Source of the DNA: Ailurus styani
Taxonomy: Eukaryota > Chordata > Mammalia > Carnivora > Ailuridae
Assembly: GCA_002007465.1 (NCBI GenBank)
Contig: LNAC01000032.1
Span: forward strand, 2,604,286 to 2,668,285
DNA: 64,000 nt
Reading direction: 5' to 3'
Every line of letters starts with the position of its first letter. The stretch's first letter is position 1. A program made the position numbers and the translations under genes. Shown here piece after piece: positions 1 through 10,964 of this stretch. A model generated the notes under the pieces. That model was not told the origin of the DNA and did not search any database. It saw only the letters and a program-made list of their open reading frames with translations.

Positions 1-127
1 ACCGATGACCGATATTCTCCATCTAAATAATACAGTCCTACCTGGGCAGCAATAATCAGAGTTGGAAGTGGATATGAGGAGAGAAGGTCAAATGAACAAG
101 GATTACTGCAATGAAGACAGTAACTGT

Positions 128-340
128 AAGGGCAGCTAACATTTTGTGAGCTCTTATTAAGTGCCAGGCACTGTGCTAAGTGCTCGACATAGGCTAATTC
201 ATTCAATCCTCTCCATACTCCTACCAGGCTAGTACTATTAGTCCTACTTTAGAAGTAGGTAAAGGGAGGCCAGAAGCTAAGTAACTTTCCCACGTTAACA
301 CAGCCAGCATGGGAAGCTGAGCCAGCATAAAAATCATCCA
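128..340 (+). repeat. MIR SINE, ancient
   Basis: The stretch reads like the MIR core: a 'GCTAACATTTTGTGAGC' start, then 'GTGCCAGGCACTGTGCTAAG', then the run ending 'AAGTAACTTTCCCACG..ACACAGCC'. Diverged, with no recognisable target duplication, as expected of a mammal-wide old SINE. It lies in HADH intron 1. Confidence 0.8.
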
Positions 341-699
341 ATTCCCCATACTGAACTGGACCCATTCTCCACTCAAAACACACCAATTCTTCAGTGGCAC
401 TCAATCAGCAAAGCGGATTTACCCAGTGCCAAAAACCGTAGGTCAAGGAGCATAAAAAATGAGGTGATACTGCTTGGAACTGCATGCCGCAGGGTAGGAT
501 GCAAAAAACAGATCCGCTAAGCCACCCAAAACATCAGCGAAACCAACCAGTGGCGGCGCCCAGAGATGTTATACAGAAAAGCATGGTTTCCCTCCACAGG
601 ATTAAAGTTGTCACCTGAAGTGGGTGAGGCTCTTTTAAACCTTGTTATGTAAGAACGGGACTATGTTCCTTATGAATGTCCACTACTTAGATTTCTGGT

Positions 700-800
700 C
701 TTTTTTTTTTTTTCCTGAGCCCCACACCCAACTAGGGGCTCAAATGCACGACACCGAGATCAAGAGTTGCACTCCGCTAACTGAGCCAGCCAGGCACCCC
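700..800 (-). mobile_element. CAN-SINE (tRNA-Lys-derived), short old form
   Basis: Antisense copy: a T13 tail (complement of poly-A) followed by the tRNA-like body, ending in the complement of the SINE head 'CTGAGCCAGCCAGGCACCCC'. It is flanked by a 13-bp direct repeat with one mismatch (TAGATTTCTGGTC at 688-700 and TAGACTTCTGGTA at 801-813), a target-site duplication. Confidence 0.8.
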
Positions 801-1644
801 TAGACTTCTGGTATTTATCAACTTTCAGAATGACAATTCCATTAAGTTACCAACTAGTGGGGTAAAAAACATTTTCCCCCTTAACTCTGAAAAGGCACTC
901 CCTGCTCCAACTACTCAAGGATTTGACCCACAAATATGTTTTCCCACCAATGTCAGTCATTTCTCCCCACTCCTTTCTCAAGTGAATGCTCCATTACCAT
1001 ATCCATAATTTTAGGTGCTACCTCTGTGCCTTTTCATGCAACTAACACCCTTTTTCATGGTATCCAATAGTGGATATAGCATTCTAAGAACCGAGCAATC
1101 CCATTTTGTACAAAAGTTGCAGTGATGCTTTCTACATAGTTATTACTCCTCTTCCACTGATGTCTTCAAGGTACTGTCCATTTCCTATGCCATTATAGGA
1201 GGCTAAAACCCTAATAACTTGTCACCAAGATTCTGTTTAAGTGTTTTTAAGCCAATATATTACTTTATACCTGCCCGCAATAAATCTAATTCTCATAACT
1301 TTGGGAGATTTTGGTGGAGCAGGAGGAATATAAGTGTGCTCAAGCTAAGCTCTCTCCAAGTATCATGTAGTATAACGTGTGGAACTTTTAGGTTAAGGGG
1401 ACTCATGCCTCCTCACATGTGAAAGATTACGGGAACACCATAACCTAGCAGCCAGGGTATCCATACAACAAAAAGGGCAATGTATTTCCAAAACACGATC
1501 TCAGAAGAAAAAAAGGAGAAACTATAGAAGTCAGATGTATAAAAACATTTTTAAAAGTATTGATTTCAAGAGAAAATACGATTAATATGCTGCAAAAAAA
1601 ATCTGCAGGGAGGGAGAATTAAGATATATAGTAATAACAAAAGA

Positions 1645-1842
1645 TTTTTTGAGAGAGAGAGAGAAAAGGAGACAGGGAGGGGGAGGAGAGGCAGAGGGAG
1701 AGGGAGAAAGAGAATCCCTAAGCAGGCTCCACACTCAGCGCCAGGCAGGGCTTGATCCCACAACCCTGACATCATGCCCTGAGCCAAAATCAAGAGTCAA
1801 AATCAAAAGTCTGACTTAACTGCCTGAACCACCAGGCACTCC
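1645..1842 (-). mobile_element. CAN-SINE, antisense
   Basis: GA-rich stretch (complement of the CT-rich SINE body), then 'AAGCAGGCTCC' and a diverged head ending 'CCACCAGGCACTCC'. Flanked by the direct repeat AAAAGATTTT on both sides (about 1639 and 1843). Inserted in HADH intron 1. Confidence 0.8.
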
Positions 1843-2068
1843 AAAAGATTTTCTTAAAAAGCAAGCATAGAAGTGTGGACTTGGTTGCAGACAGACACTG
1901 AAAAAATTAAACCTTCTTGACTATAGCCACTGCACTCCAGTACTCTTTCAAGAAAAACTTGGTAACTGCCTCCCCCCTTCAACAATACAAGTTGCAAAGG
2001 GCTGGAACGCTAAGAATAAAGTCAGCTAAGAAAATCACAGTTCTCCAATATGAGCTGGAATGTAAGTG

Positions 2069-2071
<3 letters not shown>

Positions 2072-2141
<70 letters not shown>
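2072..2141 (+). repeat. (GT)n microsatellite ending at an N
   Basis: About 35 uninterrupted GT units. Position 2142 is an undetermined base directly at the right end, so the true tract length may be wrong in the assembly. Open frames read through it as CVCV/THTH repeats and are not coding. Confidence 0.97.
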
Positions 2142-2260
2142 NCTAAAGCATTCTTCAATAGTTCAAGAAGAACCATTTCCCTTACAATTACCATTTCTGT
2201 CAACAAGCCTCACAAAGTAAGAAAAAAGTCCAGGTTTCTGACACAATCCTAATGAGGGAT

Positions 2261-2263
<3 letters not shown>

Positions 2264-2343
<80 letters not shown>
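2264..2343 (+). repeat. (GT)n microsatellite
   Basis: About 40 GT units, only 122 bp from another long GT tract in the same orientation. The open frames across it are artefacts of the dinucleotide repeat. Confidence 0.97.
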
Positions 2344-2345
<2 letters not shown>

Positions 2346-3157
2346 AGGTTATCAGCTGCACAACTGACCCCGTACCACACAGCTCAGGGTAACAGGGCAG
2401 AGTCCTGAAAATGAACAATGAGACTGGACACTCTTCCTGGCCCCTTAGCCACTCTACTCCCACTCTCCCCAGATCGTAAACCGCGCTGTTCCTTGCAAAA
2501 AGGGTAACAGGTCAAAGTTGCCTAACCAACGCGCTTGCAGTTGGAGGAGTCCCAGGGCCTCTCCAGCTTCTATCAGGTAACTTTACAAAGTGCTACCGAA
2601 AGGATGACTATTACTATTCTTTGTAACCCACAAGCAAAAGAAACACATGGCGGGGGCGGGGAAAAGATAATTTGGAAGAGCAGAAAACGGCTCTGACAAA
2701 GACTGTAAAATTATAAAAAAGACTGATTAAAAACAAAACTGATTGCAGTCCGGGTCTCCTGAAGCAAATTCGATCTAAGCCGACCAGCCAGCGCGCACGC
2801 TATTCCTCAATATTGTGCACATATAATAATACTATCTTCTCCGCACGCCCTGATTCCAAAGTGCATTCAGAAACACTTTCCACAGAGCCTTCGTCGGACC
2901 CTGAGGGCGGCTGGAATTGAGAGACCAGGAACCTGAGGCTCAATCCAAAGACATTCGTTCTTTGGGGGAGTGGAGGAGAGTCAGGCCCAGACTCGGGACT
3001 TTTCAACTGCACGGGTGAGGGGCGGGTGGCATTTCCCCGGGCTTCCCGCGGACGCTGGCCTCCCCGAGTGGCAGTACCCCCGGGTCTCCGCTGGCCAGGG
3101 CCAGCCGAAGCGTGCGCAGCAAACCGGGCGGGGGGCGCTGCCCGCCCGGCGGCTCAC

Positions 3158-3289
3158 CTGGACGATGCCCGAGCCCATCAGTCCGCCGCCGATAACCGTC
3201 ACGTGCTTGACGATGATTTTCTTCGCCGAGGCCGAGGCAGTGGACGAGGAGGACACAGAGCGCACGAACTGCCGCGTTACGAAAGCCAT
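3158..3289 (-). CDS. HADH: HADH exon 1: mitochondrial 3-hydroxyacyl-CoA dehydrogenase, N-terminus
   Basis: HADH oxidises short- and medium-chain 3-hydroxyacyl-CoA to 3-ketoacyl-CoA with NAD+ in the mitochondrial matrix, the third step of beta-oxidation; it also restrains insulin release through glutamate dehydrogenase. This exon encodes 44 codons from ATG (3287-3289) and ends in phase 0 at CAG followed by GTGAGC. Residues 1-12 ([12 protein letters not shown]), the Ser/Ala-rich stretch to about 22 and the KK pair form the mitochondrial targeting peptide. Residues 25-39 begin the Rossmann fold, with GxGxxG as G34-G-G-L-M-G39. Length and junction match the human exon as I remember it. Two differences from my recollection of human stand out: Ser at 40 and Val at 43, where human has Ala. 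The remaining exons lie to the left of the window. Confidence 0.95.
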
Positions 3290-3420
3290 GCTGCAGAGAC
3301 AAAGGCGTCGACAGCGGTGAGACCCAGCGAAGTTACCCGCGGCACACGCACTAGCAGCGAGCTGACCTCTGGGGGCGGAGGCCTAGGCCGCCCCTCCGTC
3401 CCGCCCGCCCTCGCGCCCCG

Positions 3421-3428
3421 TGACGTCA
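3421..3428. promoter_or_regulatory. Consensus CRE palindrome (TGACGTCA)
   Basis: A perfect 8-bp CREB/ATF palindrome lies 132 bp upstream of the HADH start codon inside the CpG island. With an inverted CCAAT box 40 bp further upstream it forms a typical proximal promoter layout. Function is inferred from motif and position only. Confidence 0.6.
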
Positions 3429-5320
3429 TCGACGGCGGGGGCGGAGACTCGAGGTGCGCCCCGCCCATTGGCCCGGGCCGGCCTGGGACGCGTTCGAGAG
3501 CCGAGCGCGGCTTCCGGCCCGTCGTGGGCGGGCGCCGCTACGGCCTTCAGGCGGGGGAAGGGGGCGTGGTCGCAGCGGCGTCGGGGCGGGGAGGGAGCGT
3601 GCGGGGGCGAGGGGAGGTGGGCTCCTGGCGTTCGCGGTTCGGGGTCCCGTACCTCCCGCTGTGCAGGCCTCTCCTCGGAAAAGGCGCGAGCGGTTCGAGA
3701 GATGAAGAACGTGCCGTTACGTCGTTGAATCCTCGCCCCTCGTCCTTGTATTTCGGCGCTGAAACATACGTGCAGTTTCGCTGTGGTGATTATTTTAATG
3801 CGGTGGATATTGACTGTTTCTGCTGAAACGGAAGGAAACAAACTGCTCACACCCAAAACAAATGTCTAAGGACCTGTGAGTTGCAACACAGAACAGGCCC
3901 GCGGGAGGGAAAGGGAGTTGACCTTTGGTTACCCATTTCAACGTCAGATGTCTATCAGTACAGTGAAAGTGGACGGTCGAAGGTCAAAAAGCAGCCATTG
4001 TGAAGTAACATACATAGAAAGCATGGGAAAAGAATGCCTTTCCAAATAATGGAAGATTTCGATACCAGTTAGGTCAATCTTCTCGCTCATGTGAAGAATT
4101 TCTGGTTACTGTACTTTAGTAATATAGAATCTTTATTATTTTTGAATACATAATAAGAACCCTCAAACACACCATCCAAACAAATATTGGCCTCTCCTAG
4201 CAGAAGTAACCCACATAGCGAATCCTGTGTTCGCCATTCCTTTGCTTTGATCTCACTTTTAGATCTAACTCTGTGAAATTAGGGGAGAAGTGCTACTGCT
4301 CAGCGTTCTGTTAGGATTGGAACAATACTAGGATCACTACTGTTTAAGGAGACAGCGTTACATCCAAGTAACTAAAGTCCATTGAGTGCTAGAATGTAAC
4401 AAACGAAAAAGCCAGTGGGACTAGAAATGGAAAAGAAAGATTACACAGAGAAACCTAGTAACTTGAAAAACAATGAAGAAGAGAGAATTCTAGGCAGAAG
4501 AAGCAGCACATGCCCAAGTAGAAACTGAAGAAAATATTGTGGGGGGGGGGTTGGAGGGGTTGGGGGAACAGAGAGGGATTAGGTGTGGTTAGAAGTGAGG
4601 CTTGGATGTTGGATTAGGAGGATGCATGGATGTTTCTTGGGGTGGAGTTAAACTTTTATTTCTCATTCACAAGTTGTGTCTAATGCAAGGCCAGACATCC
4701 AAACATACTCTAATTAGCACTGTCACAATAAACACTTTCTAATTAAAATGTGTGTAATGTGAAACAGTGCCCGAGGAAGCTAGGTTTTCAGATCTGTGGT
4801 CTGTTTTCCTCTGGGAAGAATAACCGTTGCCGTGTTTTTAGTGACTCTAAAATCCGAGGCTGTATTAGCTAAAGGTGTGATGTAAAGAACAAAGGACAGC
4901 AGTAGGCGTCGGGACTCTGTCGCTTGTGTGCACTATGACCCTTACAACACTTGCTCTACCTGAGCTCCAGCGTCCTTGTCTATCAAAGGAAATGGCTGGA
5001 TACCTTCCCAGCTGTTCCATACTAAGATGCTACCCCCACTTTACAGTCGTCTTGATGTGGGAAACAAAGGCGGAAGAGAAATGATTGAATTTCCTTACTA
5101 CCCACAGCCCATGGACAAGTCCTTGAAACAGGCAGAGTGACATTCCTCTAAGGACTCAACTGCCTTGATGTTCATATTTTTGCTAAGGGCAAAGGGCAAC
5201 CTTAGCCTGACTCCCAGGATCCTGTAAGTCTACTTTATTTTTTTTTAAGATTTTATTTATTTTTGCGAGAGAGAATCTACTTTAACATATAAAAATTCCT
5301 TTAGAAATTTCCATTATCTC

Positions 5321-5520
5321 GGGGCACCTGGGTGGCTCAGTGGGTTAAGCCTCTGCCTTCAGCCCAGGTCATGATCTCAGAGTCCTGGGATGGAGCCCCG
5401 CCTCGGGCTCCCTGCTCATCGGGGAGCCTGCTTCCTCCTCTCTCTCTGCCTGCCTCTCTGCCTACTTGTAATCTCTCTCTGTCGAAAAAATAAATAAATA
5501 AAATCTTAAAAAAAAAAAAA
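5321..5520 (+). mobile_element. Young CAN-SINE with perfect 17-bp target duplication
   Basis: Full-length sense copy: head GGGGCACCTGGGTGGCTCAG, CT-rich body of the musteloid-like type (TCTGCCTACTTGTAATCTC), (AAATA) repeats and poly-A. Flanked by a perfect direct repeat GAAATTTCCATTATCTC at 5304-5320 and 5521-5537, which indicates a recent insertion. It sits just upstream of or within an older retroviral LTR. Confidence 0.95.
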
Positions 5521-5537
5521 GAAATTTCCATTATCTC

Positions 5538-5864
5538 TAAAACCTCCAAGATTGGCAATTGTCTCCCAAGTCCATGGCCCACCGATATGGATCTGAAGGG
5601 TTTCATGACTAAGGTTTTATTAGAAGGTAATAAATGACCTTTTATAACAATAGCTAGCCCCCTCAAGGTCCAAAACACCTTGGAGACTTATACATCCCTA
5701 ATCCCCTCCCAACTTGAAAGTAAGTATATAATGGGCCACTCCTCGTGACCCCAATGCAGCTCTTTCTAACCATGGTTCCTGTCCCCGTGCTTTAATAAAA
5801 CCACCTCTTTGCACCAAAGACATCTCAAGAATTCTTTCTTGGCCATGGGCTTCAAACCCTAACA
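5538..5864 (+). mobile_element. Retroviral-type solo LTR, 3' portion
   Basis: The stretch has the order of a class I retroviral LTR: a U3-like sequence, a TATA box (TATATAATGG near 5724), a polyadenylation signal AATAAA at 5794-5799 about 70 bp downstream, a short CT-rich U5, and a terminal CA near 5864. No retroviral coding sequence adjoins it, so it is a solo or truncated LTR. The 5' edge is unclear because a SINE has inserted there. Confidence 0.65.
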
Positions 5865-7029
5865 TCTTTCCTACATCATTCCACTCCCTCATTTCCATCA
5901 TTTCCACTCCAGCCCAGTCCTGATCAAATGACAGTTACAATAGAATCATTCTTCTTTTACCAAGACTGCAAGTCTTTTCCCAAGTGTGGCCTTGGCCTTT
6001 CAGGCATCCAGTAATAGTTTCTGTGGTCCCTGACTGGCACCTTCACCCTGTTCTTGGGGGTCCTGCTTCATTTCTGTCTACAGAAAGAAAGGGGTACTGG
6101 GAAGCATGACCTTGCTCACTGAACCGATTCAGAGACAGCAAAGGGAAGGACTGGCACAGAGAACGGAGTATGATGACTGCTTTTATTTTTGTCTCATAAA
6201 TGGATCGTTGTAATACTTAAAAATACATATCAAAGGAGCATTATTTGCAAATATACATGTTGGAGGGCCTGAAGAGTGGCAGAAGTAGGGAGGACGGTAG
6301 GTCCTTGACCTCCAACAAGGCAGCAGCAGACAAAAAATATCAAAGCCTTCCCAGCAGTCCTGCTTTACAAATTAGGTAGGCGGAAAGAGAGCTGAGCTGA
6401 CTGCTGGTCTTCACATTGTCATGCAGTAGACACACTGGCCAAGGACAGGATGTGTTAATAATCAGGAGCATTCATGGGAGCAGGATTCCTTGAGTGAGTT
6501 AGACTTTTCCTTATAAATGTGGGAAATTCGTTATTTCTGACTTCCTAGGGGGAAGAATGAAAAATCAATGCTGCTTCTCCTGTTCTGTTGAGCAATTTCT
6601 AGTTTCCTATGGTAGAAGACCAGAACCTGTGCCTACTTAAGATGGCACAAGAGCAAAGCCTGGAAAGTTCAATTGATGGCTTACCAACTGCAGAATTAAT
6701 GAGGGTTCACAGTGCCCCATTTGTCAGCATGGCTTTCAAGGAGATGATCATATGATCGGCATCATCAAGACATTGCTAGTTTGAGAAGGGCACAGTTATT
6801 TGTTTCTATATCCTCCTGAGAGATGCTCTCAGAATGACTTATAAAACATAAAAGACAAATGTCTAATAACATTGAACAAATTTCCAAATAATTTTACCCT
6901 TTTGAGATTTTAGAGGGCAGAAAATATCACAGAAGACTTCAAATATATGTCTTGGCTTTTCTCAGACTAGCAGTCGTTCCTCCAAACACGGTGGCTCTCT
7001 CCCACTATTTCCCTTCTACTTGGAAAATT

Positions 7030-7205
7030 CATTAAATTCTCACAATAACCCTTTATGGTAGGTACTAAGGTAAAGATAAGGAAACCAAGAGGCAGAGAGG
7101 TTTAGTAACAGTCAAAGTCACACAGCTAATAAATGCACAGGGAGAATTCGAACCCATGATAGTCTGTTTTCAGGACTCATGTTCTTGACCACCATGCTAT
7201 TTTGT
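7030..7205 (+). repeat. MIR SINE
   Basis: MIR 3' half: 'CTCACAATAACCCTTTATGGTAGGTACT', then the AGGCAGAGAGG / GTCACACAGCTAATAA core and 'ACCACCATGCTATTTTG' end (quoted in parts). Moderately diverged. Confidence 0.85.
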
Positions 7206-7214
7206 CTCTCTTCA

Positions 7215-7375
7215 TAACAACCCTCAGACTACCACTGCTGTCCTCTAAGGGTGAAGAAGCTGAGATGCTGAACAGTTAAATTGTTTATTAAATGTAATTC
7301 TCCTAATAACAGGTCAGGCTCAGTTTTGAACCCACACTGACCTCAAGGCTCTTTTCATAATTCCATCCTTCTTAG
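7215..7375 (+). repeat. MIR SINE, second diverged copy
   Basis: A second MIR-like 3' half directly follows the first, with GAAGAAGCTGAGATGCTGAA and 'AGGTCAGGCTCAGTTTTGAACCC'. Weaker than its neighbour; two copies in tandem orientation. Confidence 0.5.
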
Positions 7376-7839
7376 ACAGCGACCCTGGTGCTAGATCACT
7401 GTACTCCGCTTCTTTTAAAAACTTTTCTACTTTGAAAAACAAAACAAAACAAAAAACTTTATCCTCAGGATAAAGACCAAATTTCTAAGTCCTAACCCCA
7501 ACATTCTAAATTCATCTGCTTCCTTCTATTCATTCACAAGTACCTTAAATTTGAGCCATAAAGAACCAAGGTTACTTTTCCCAACTTTTAAATTATCTTT
7601 CATAAGGACTCCAATTGCCAGTTCATTTAGAAATGAGTTCAAAGCTAAAACACACTTTTATTGACTATAATTCTCAGGCATTTTCAGAGATACTTAGGGT
7701 TAACAAGGCTGACAGTGACTTCTTGTTTATCTTTAAAAGTAAAATGATTGATTTTAGAAATAACAAGTTCTTCGTTGCTTTATGTGATCAAGAGACATCT
7801 GATTCTAGATGCTGGAAAATGCAGAGTAACTAGAATCTG

Positions 7840-8310
7840 GTCTCTGTCTTTCAAGGGCTCATAATATAGTAGGAGAAAAAAAACACAGAAGTGAGTCATG
7901 TCAGCAGTGTTGTAACTGCTCTCCACAGGGGAATGCGAGGGACTGTGGGAGAGGTTAGCTTGGGGGTGGGTAGCAAGGTGTCTGTGGGGTGTCACAGGCA
8001 TAGCAGCTAACATACTTAGCGAATGCTCAATTTGCTAGACTCTTTGCTGACTACATGTTTTTGCTCTTCACAGTGTGCTAAACTACTTCATCATGACGGA
8101 GATATTACAGCAGAGTAGTGAGGATGAGTAGAAGGTTATCAAGCAGAAGAAGAGTTATAAGGATGTTCCAGACAGAGAGAAAAATGTATCTGTAGGTTGT
8201 GAAGGAACACAGAAGAGAAAGTGGTCTGGAAATACAATTAATATAGAATAAACATAAAGATGAGATTGGAAGGTGGCAGGGGCCAGATCAGGGTAGACCT
8301 TTTTATGAGA
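7840..8310 (+). repeat. L2-like LINE fragment
   Basis: Phrases typical of L2-type 3' sequence occur in order: 'TTTCAAGGGCTCATAATATAG', the tract with 'AAGGAACACAGAAGAG', and 'GGGCCAGATCAGGGTAGACC'. Heavily diverged, so family assignment is tentative. Confidence 0.35.
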
Positions 8311-8329
8311 GTTGTGGTCACAATTACAT

Positions 8330-9010
8330 TTAAATTTTTATTTAGAAATAATTACAAACCCATAGAAAAATTACAAGAATAAGAATAATGCAAAGAAACC
8401 CATATACCCATATTTACCTATTGTTAATATTTTATACATTTGCTTCATCTTTTTTTTTTTAAGAGAGAGAGAGCAAGCAAGGGACAGAGGGAAAGGGAGA
8501 GAGAGAGAGAGAATCCCAAGCAGGCTCCACGCTCCCCATGGAGCCCAAAAGTGGGGCTCAATCCCGTGACTCCAAGATCGCAACCCAAACCAAAATCTAG
8601 AGACCCATGCCCAGCTGACTGAGCCACCCAGGTGCCCCTGCTTTATCATTTTTTATCTTACCTATTATCTGTGCCTACCTCTCTACATATCTATATCTAT
8701 CCATAATATTTAAGATATGTATAATATGTAGAGAGAGATATACACTTTCTGAGCCATTTGTGCGTAAGTTACACATATCACGATTCTTTGTCTAGTATTT
8801 CAGTGTATATTTCCTAAGAATTGGGTGGTTCTCTTACATAACCATATAGTACAGCTGTCAACATTGGTAAATTCAATATTGTTACAACATTTCTATCTAA
8901 TTGAGCACTAGTATTTAAATTTAGTTAATTGATCCAATAATATTGTTCAAAGATTTTTTTTTTCCTTCTAGTACTGAATCCAATGTAGGGTCAGATGTGG
9001 CATTTAGTTT
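8330..9010 (-). mobile_element. Old L1 3'-end fragment, split by a SINE
   Basis: AT-rich sequence resembling the antisense 3' end of an old L1M-type element, ending with the 'CTGAATCCAATGTAGGGTCA..TGGCATTTAGTTT' phrase. A CAN-SINE interrupts it at 8451-8638. Similar sequence recurs at about 16.4-16.7 kb. Confidence 0.4.
8451..8638 (-). mobile_element. CAN-SINE, antisense
   Basis: T-tract, (GA)n body, 'CCCAAGCAGGCTCC' and head complement 'TGACTGAGCCACCCAGGTGC'. Imperfect flanking repeat TGCTTCATCTTTT / TGCTTTATCATTT. Inserted into an old L1. Confidence 0.9.
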
Positions 9011-10179
9011 CCTCTCTCTCTCTCTTTAAATAACAGATTTACTGAGGGTTCAGTTAATTTGTTTTTATTTTTATGTTTAGGCACATAAAACATAACATGT
9101 GCCAAAACAAACATGGCTTTGCCATGAACACTGTGTTTGTGTACAAGGAAAGTATATAAAGGACTTCAATATCCTTTGGAGAGATCTTTTAAAAACTATA
9201 ATAATTGACAACTCATTGCTCAGCCTTTGCCTATCAGGTGGGAAGAGAGTTGCTAAACAAACTCAGACTGGAAAAAATACAAGGACAAATGTTGCCCGAA
9301 TAACCTGATGGGAGAACAGAATTTAGTGTCATCTTTTAGAATTAGAAATGTCAAATTGGTATATTCCTTGTGGAAAACTTTCTTTTAAATGAAGCACACA
9401 TAGTACATAAAGAAAACGTGAGTAGTAAGACCAAATAAGAAGAAACTATAAGATATACAGCCTTCAATAACATTCTTACAGTTGTTGTATTTGTAACTTA
9501 ATCATAAAACCATTTGAGAATTACAAACCATGTTCTTCTAGTCTGTTTGATTTGACATTCTGAAATTCCTTAGACTATTTCGTGAATATATTTATACCTT
9601 CTGTCATTTTTTCTTTGAAATAAAACTGCAACTAGATTTGAGCCATCCTTGCAAGATGTATTTTGCATTATATGTTCACATGATATGTCTGAGACTAGCT
9701 TCACAATAAATCAGTGCAGGATGGGAATGATGGAAAGTGGGTTGTTTATAGATGAAACAAGATTTGTGCCTAACTTCTGTGGGTATTGTCCATAATAAAA
9801 AAAATAAAAAGAAAAATTGCATATGGTATTGAAATGTGTTCAATTTCGGTCACTACTTTTATTTGCTTGCATTGTGAAGTATGGTCTTAAATTTTCATCT
9901 TGGTTCCTAGATAAAATCATTTCAATTATCCTTTATCTCAAACACAATGTTTGGCCTAAATGTTAAAAATATTTTTATCGGAGAGGTTATTTATTATTAA
10001 AAAAGCATGATTTATGTCCTTGTTTTTAGACTTCTCTTCAATGAAATACCATTGAGTCAATTTGTTACATTCCCATTATATTTCAGGTTATCATGTTAGT
10101 TGTTGCGAAAGAGATTTATTTCACATATCACACAGCTCAAGTGTGCAGTTCAGTGACTTTTACCAAAATGGTGCAACCA

Positions 10180-10964
10180 ATCAGGGAAATACAAATCAAA
10201 ACCACAGTGAGATACCATCTCACACCAGTCAGAATGGCTAAAATCAACAAGTCAGGAAACAACAGATATTGGCGAGGATGCAGAGAAAAGGGGAACCTTC
10301 CTACACTGTTGGTGGAAATGCAAGCAGGTGCAGCCAATCTGGAAAACAGTATGGAGGTTCCTCAAAAAGGTGAAAATAGAGCTACCCTACGACCGAGCAA
10401 TTGCACTACTGGGTATTTACCCTAAAGATACAAAGGTAGTGATTCTCAGGGGCATGTGCACCCGAATGTTTATAGCAGCAATGTCCACAATAGCCAAACT
10501 ATGGAAGGAACCTAGATGTCCATCAACAGATGAATGGACAAAGAAGATGTGGTATATATATATACAATGGAATACTATGCAGCTATCAAAAGAAACGAAA
10601 TCTTGCCGTTTGCAATGACGTGGATGGAACTAGAGGGTATTATGCTGAGCGAAATAAGTCAATCAGAGAAAGACAATTATCATATGATCTCTCTGATATG
10701 AGGAACTTGAGGGGCAGGGTGGGGGGTTGTGGGGGATAGGGAGGGAAAAATAATGAAACAAGATGGGATGGGGAAGGAGACAAACCATAAGAGACTCCTA
10801 ATCTCACAAAACAAACTAAGGGTTACTGGGGGGTAGGAGGGAAGGGATAGGGTGGATGGGTTATGGACCTTGGGGAGGGTTTGTGCTATGGTGAGTGCTG
10901 TGAAAGGTGTAAGCCTGATGATTCACAGACCTGTACCCCTGGGGCAAAAAAAAAAAGGATTAAA
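10180..10964 (+). mobile_element. 5'-truncated L1 insertion with 15-bp target duplication
   Basis: Contains the C-terminal part of L1 ORF2 in the sense direction (residue runs such as [54 protein letters not shown], in shifting frames), a G-rich 3' UTR and a poly-A tail. The flanking duplication AAAATGGTGCAACCA is present at 10165-10179 and 10965-10979. Frameshifts and loss of the 5' part make it inactive. It split an older antisense L1. Confidence 0.9.

Larger units (their letters stand above)
1..3157 (-). other. HADH: HADH intron 1 (5' part, runs off left edge)
   Basis: The intron begins at the GTGAGC donor immediately left of position 3158 and continues past position 1; no further HADH exon was seen. 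It holds an MIR, two antisense CAN-SINEs and two long TG tracts. The remainder, roughly 350-690, 810-1640 and 2350-3000, shows no gene or repeat that I can name. Confidence 0.75.
3010..3720 (-). promoter_or_regulatory. HADH: HADH CpG-island promoter
   Basis: Very GC- and CpG-rich DNA surrounds and precedes HADH exon 1 on the minus strand, against AT-rich flanks. It contains GC boxes (GGGGCGG types), a perfect cAMP-response palindrome at 3421-3428 and an inverted CCAAT box (ATTGG on +) at 3467-3471. No TATA box was seen at a sensible distance, as is usual for a housekeeping CpG promoter. Long open frames across the region are GC-rich artefacts. Confidence 0.85.

Noticed and set aside
1917..2463. 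Several ORFs containing VCVC or THTH repeats
   Set aside because: They read through GT microsatellites; periodic dipeptides are an artefact.
3026..3826. Plus-strand 266-codon frame over the HADH CpG island
   Set aside because: GC-rich sequence has few stop codons; the frame overlaps HADH exon 1 antisense, is Arg/Gly/Pro-rich and shows no domain.
5321..5395. tRNA-Lys-like gene at SINE heads
   Set aside because: The tRNA-related heads of CAN-SINEs lack an intact cloverleaf and continue into SINE bodies with A tails; no free-standing tRNA was identified.
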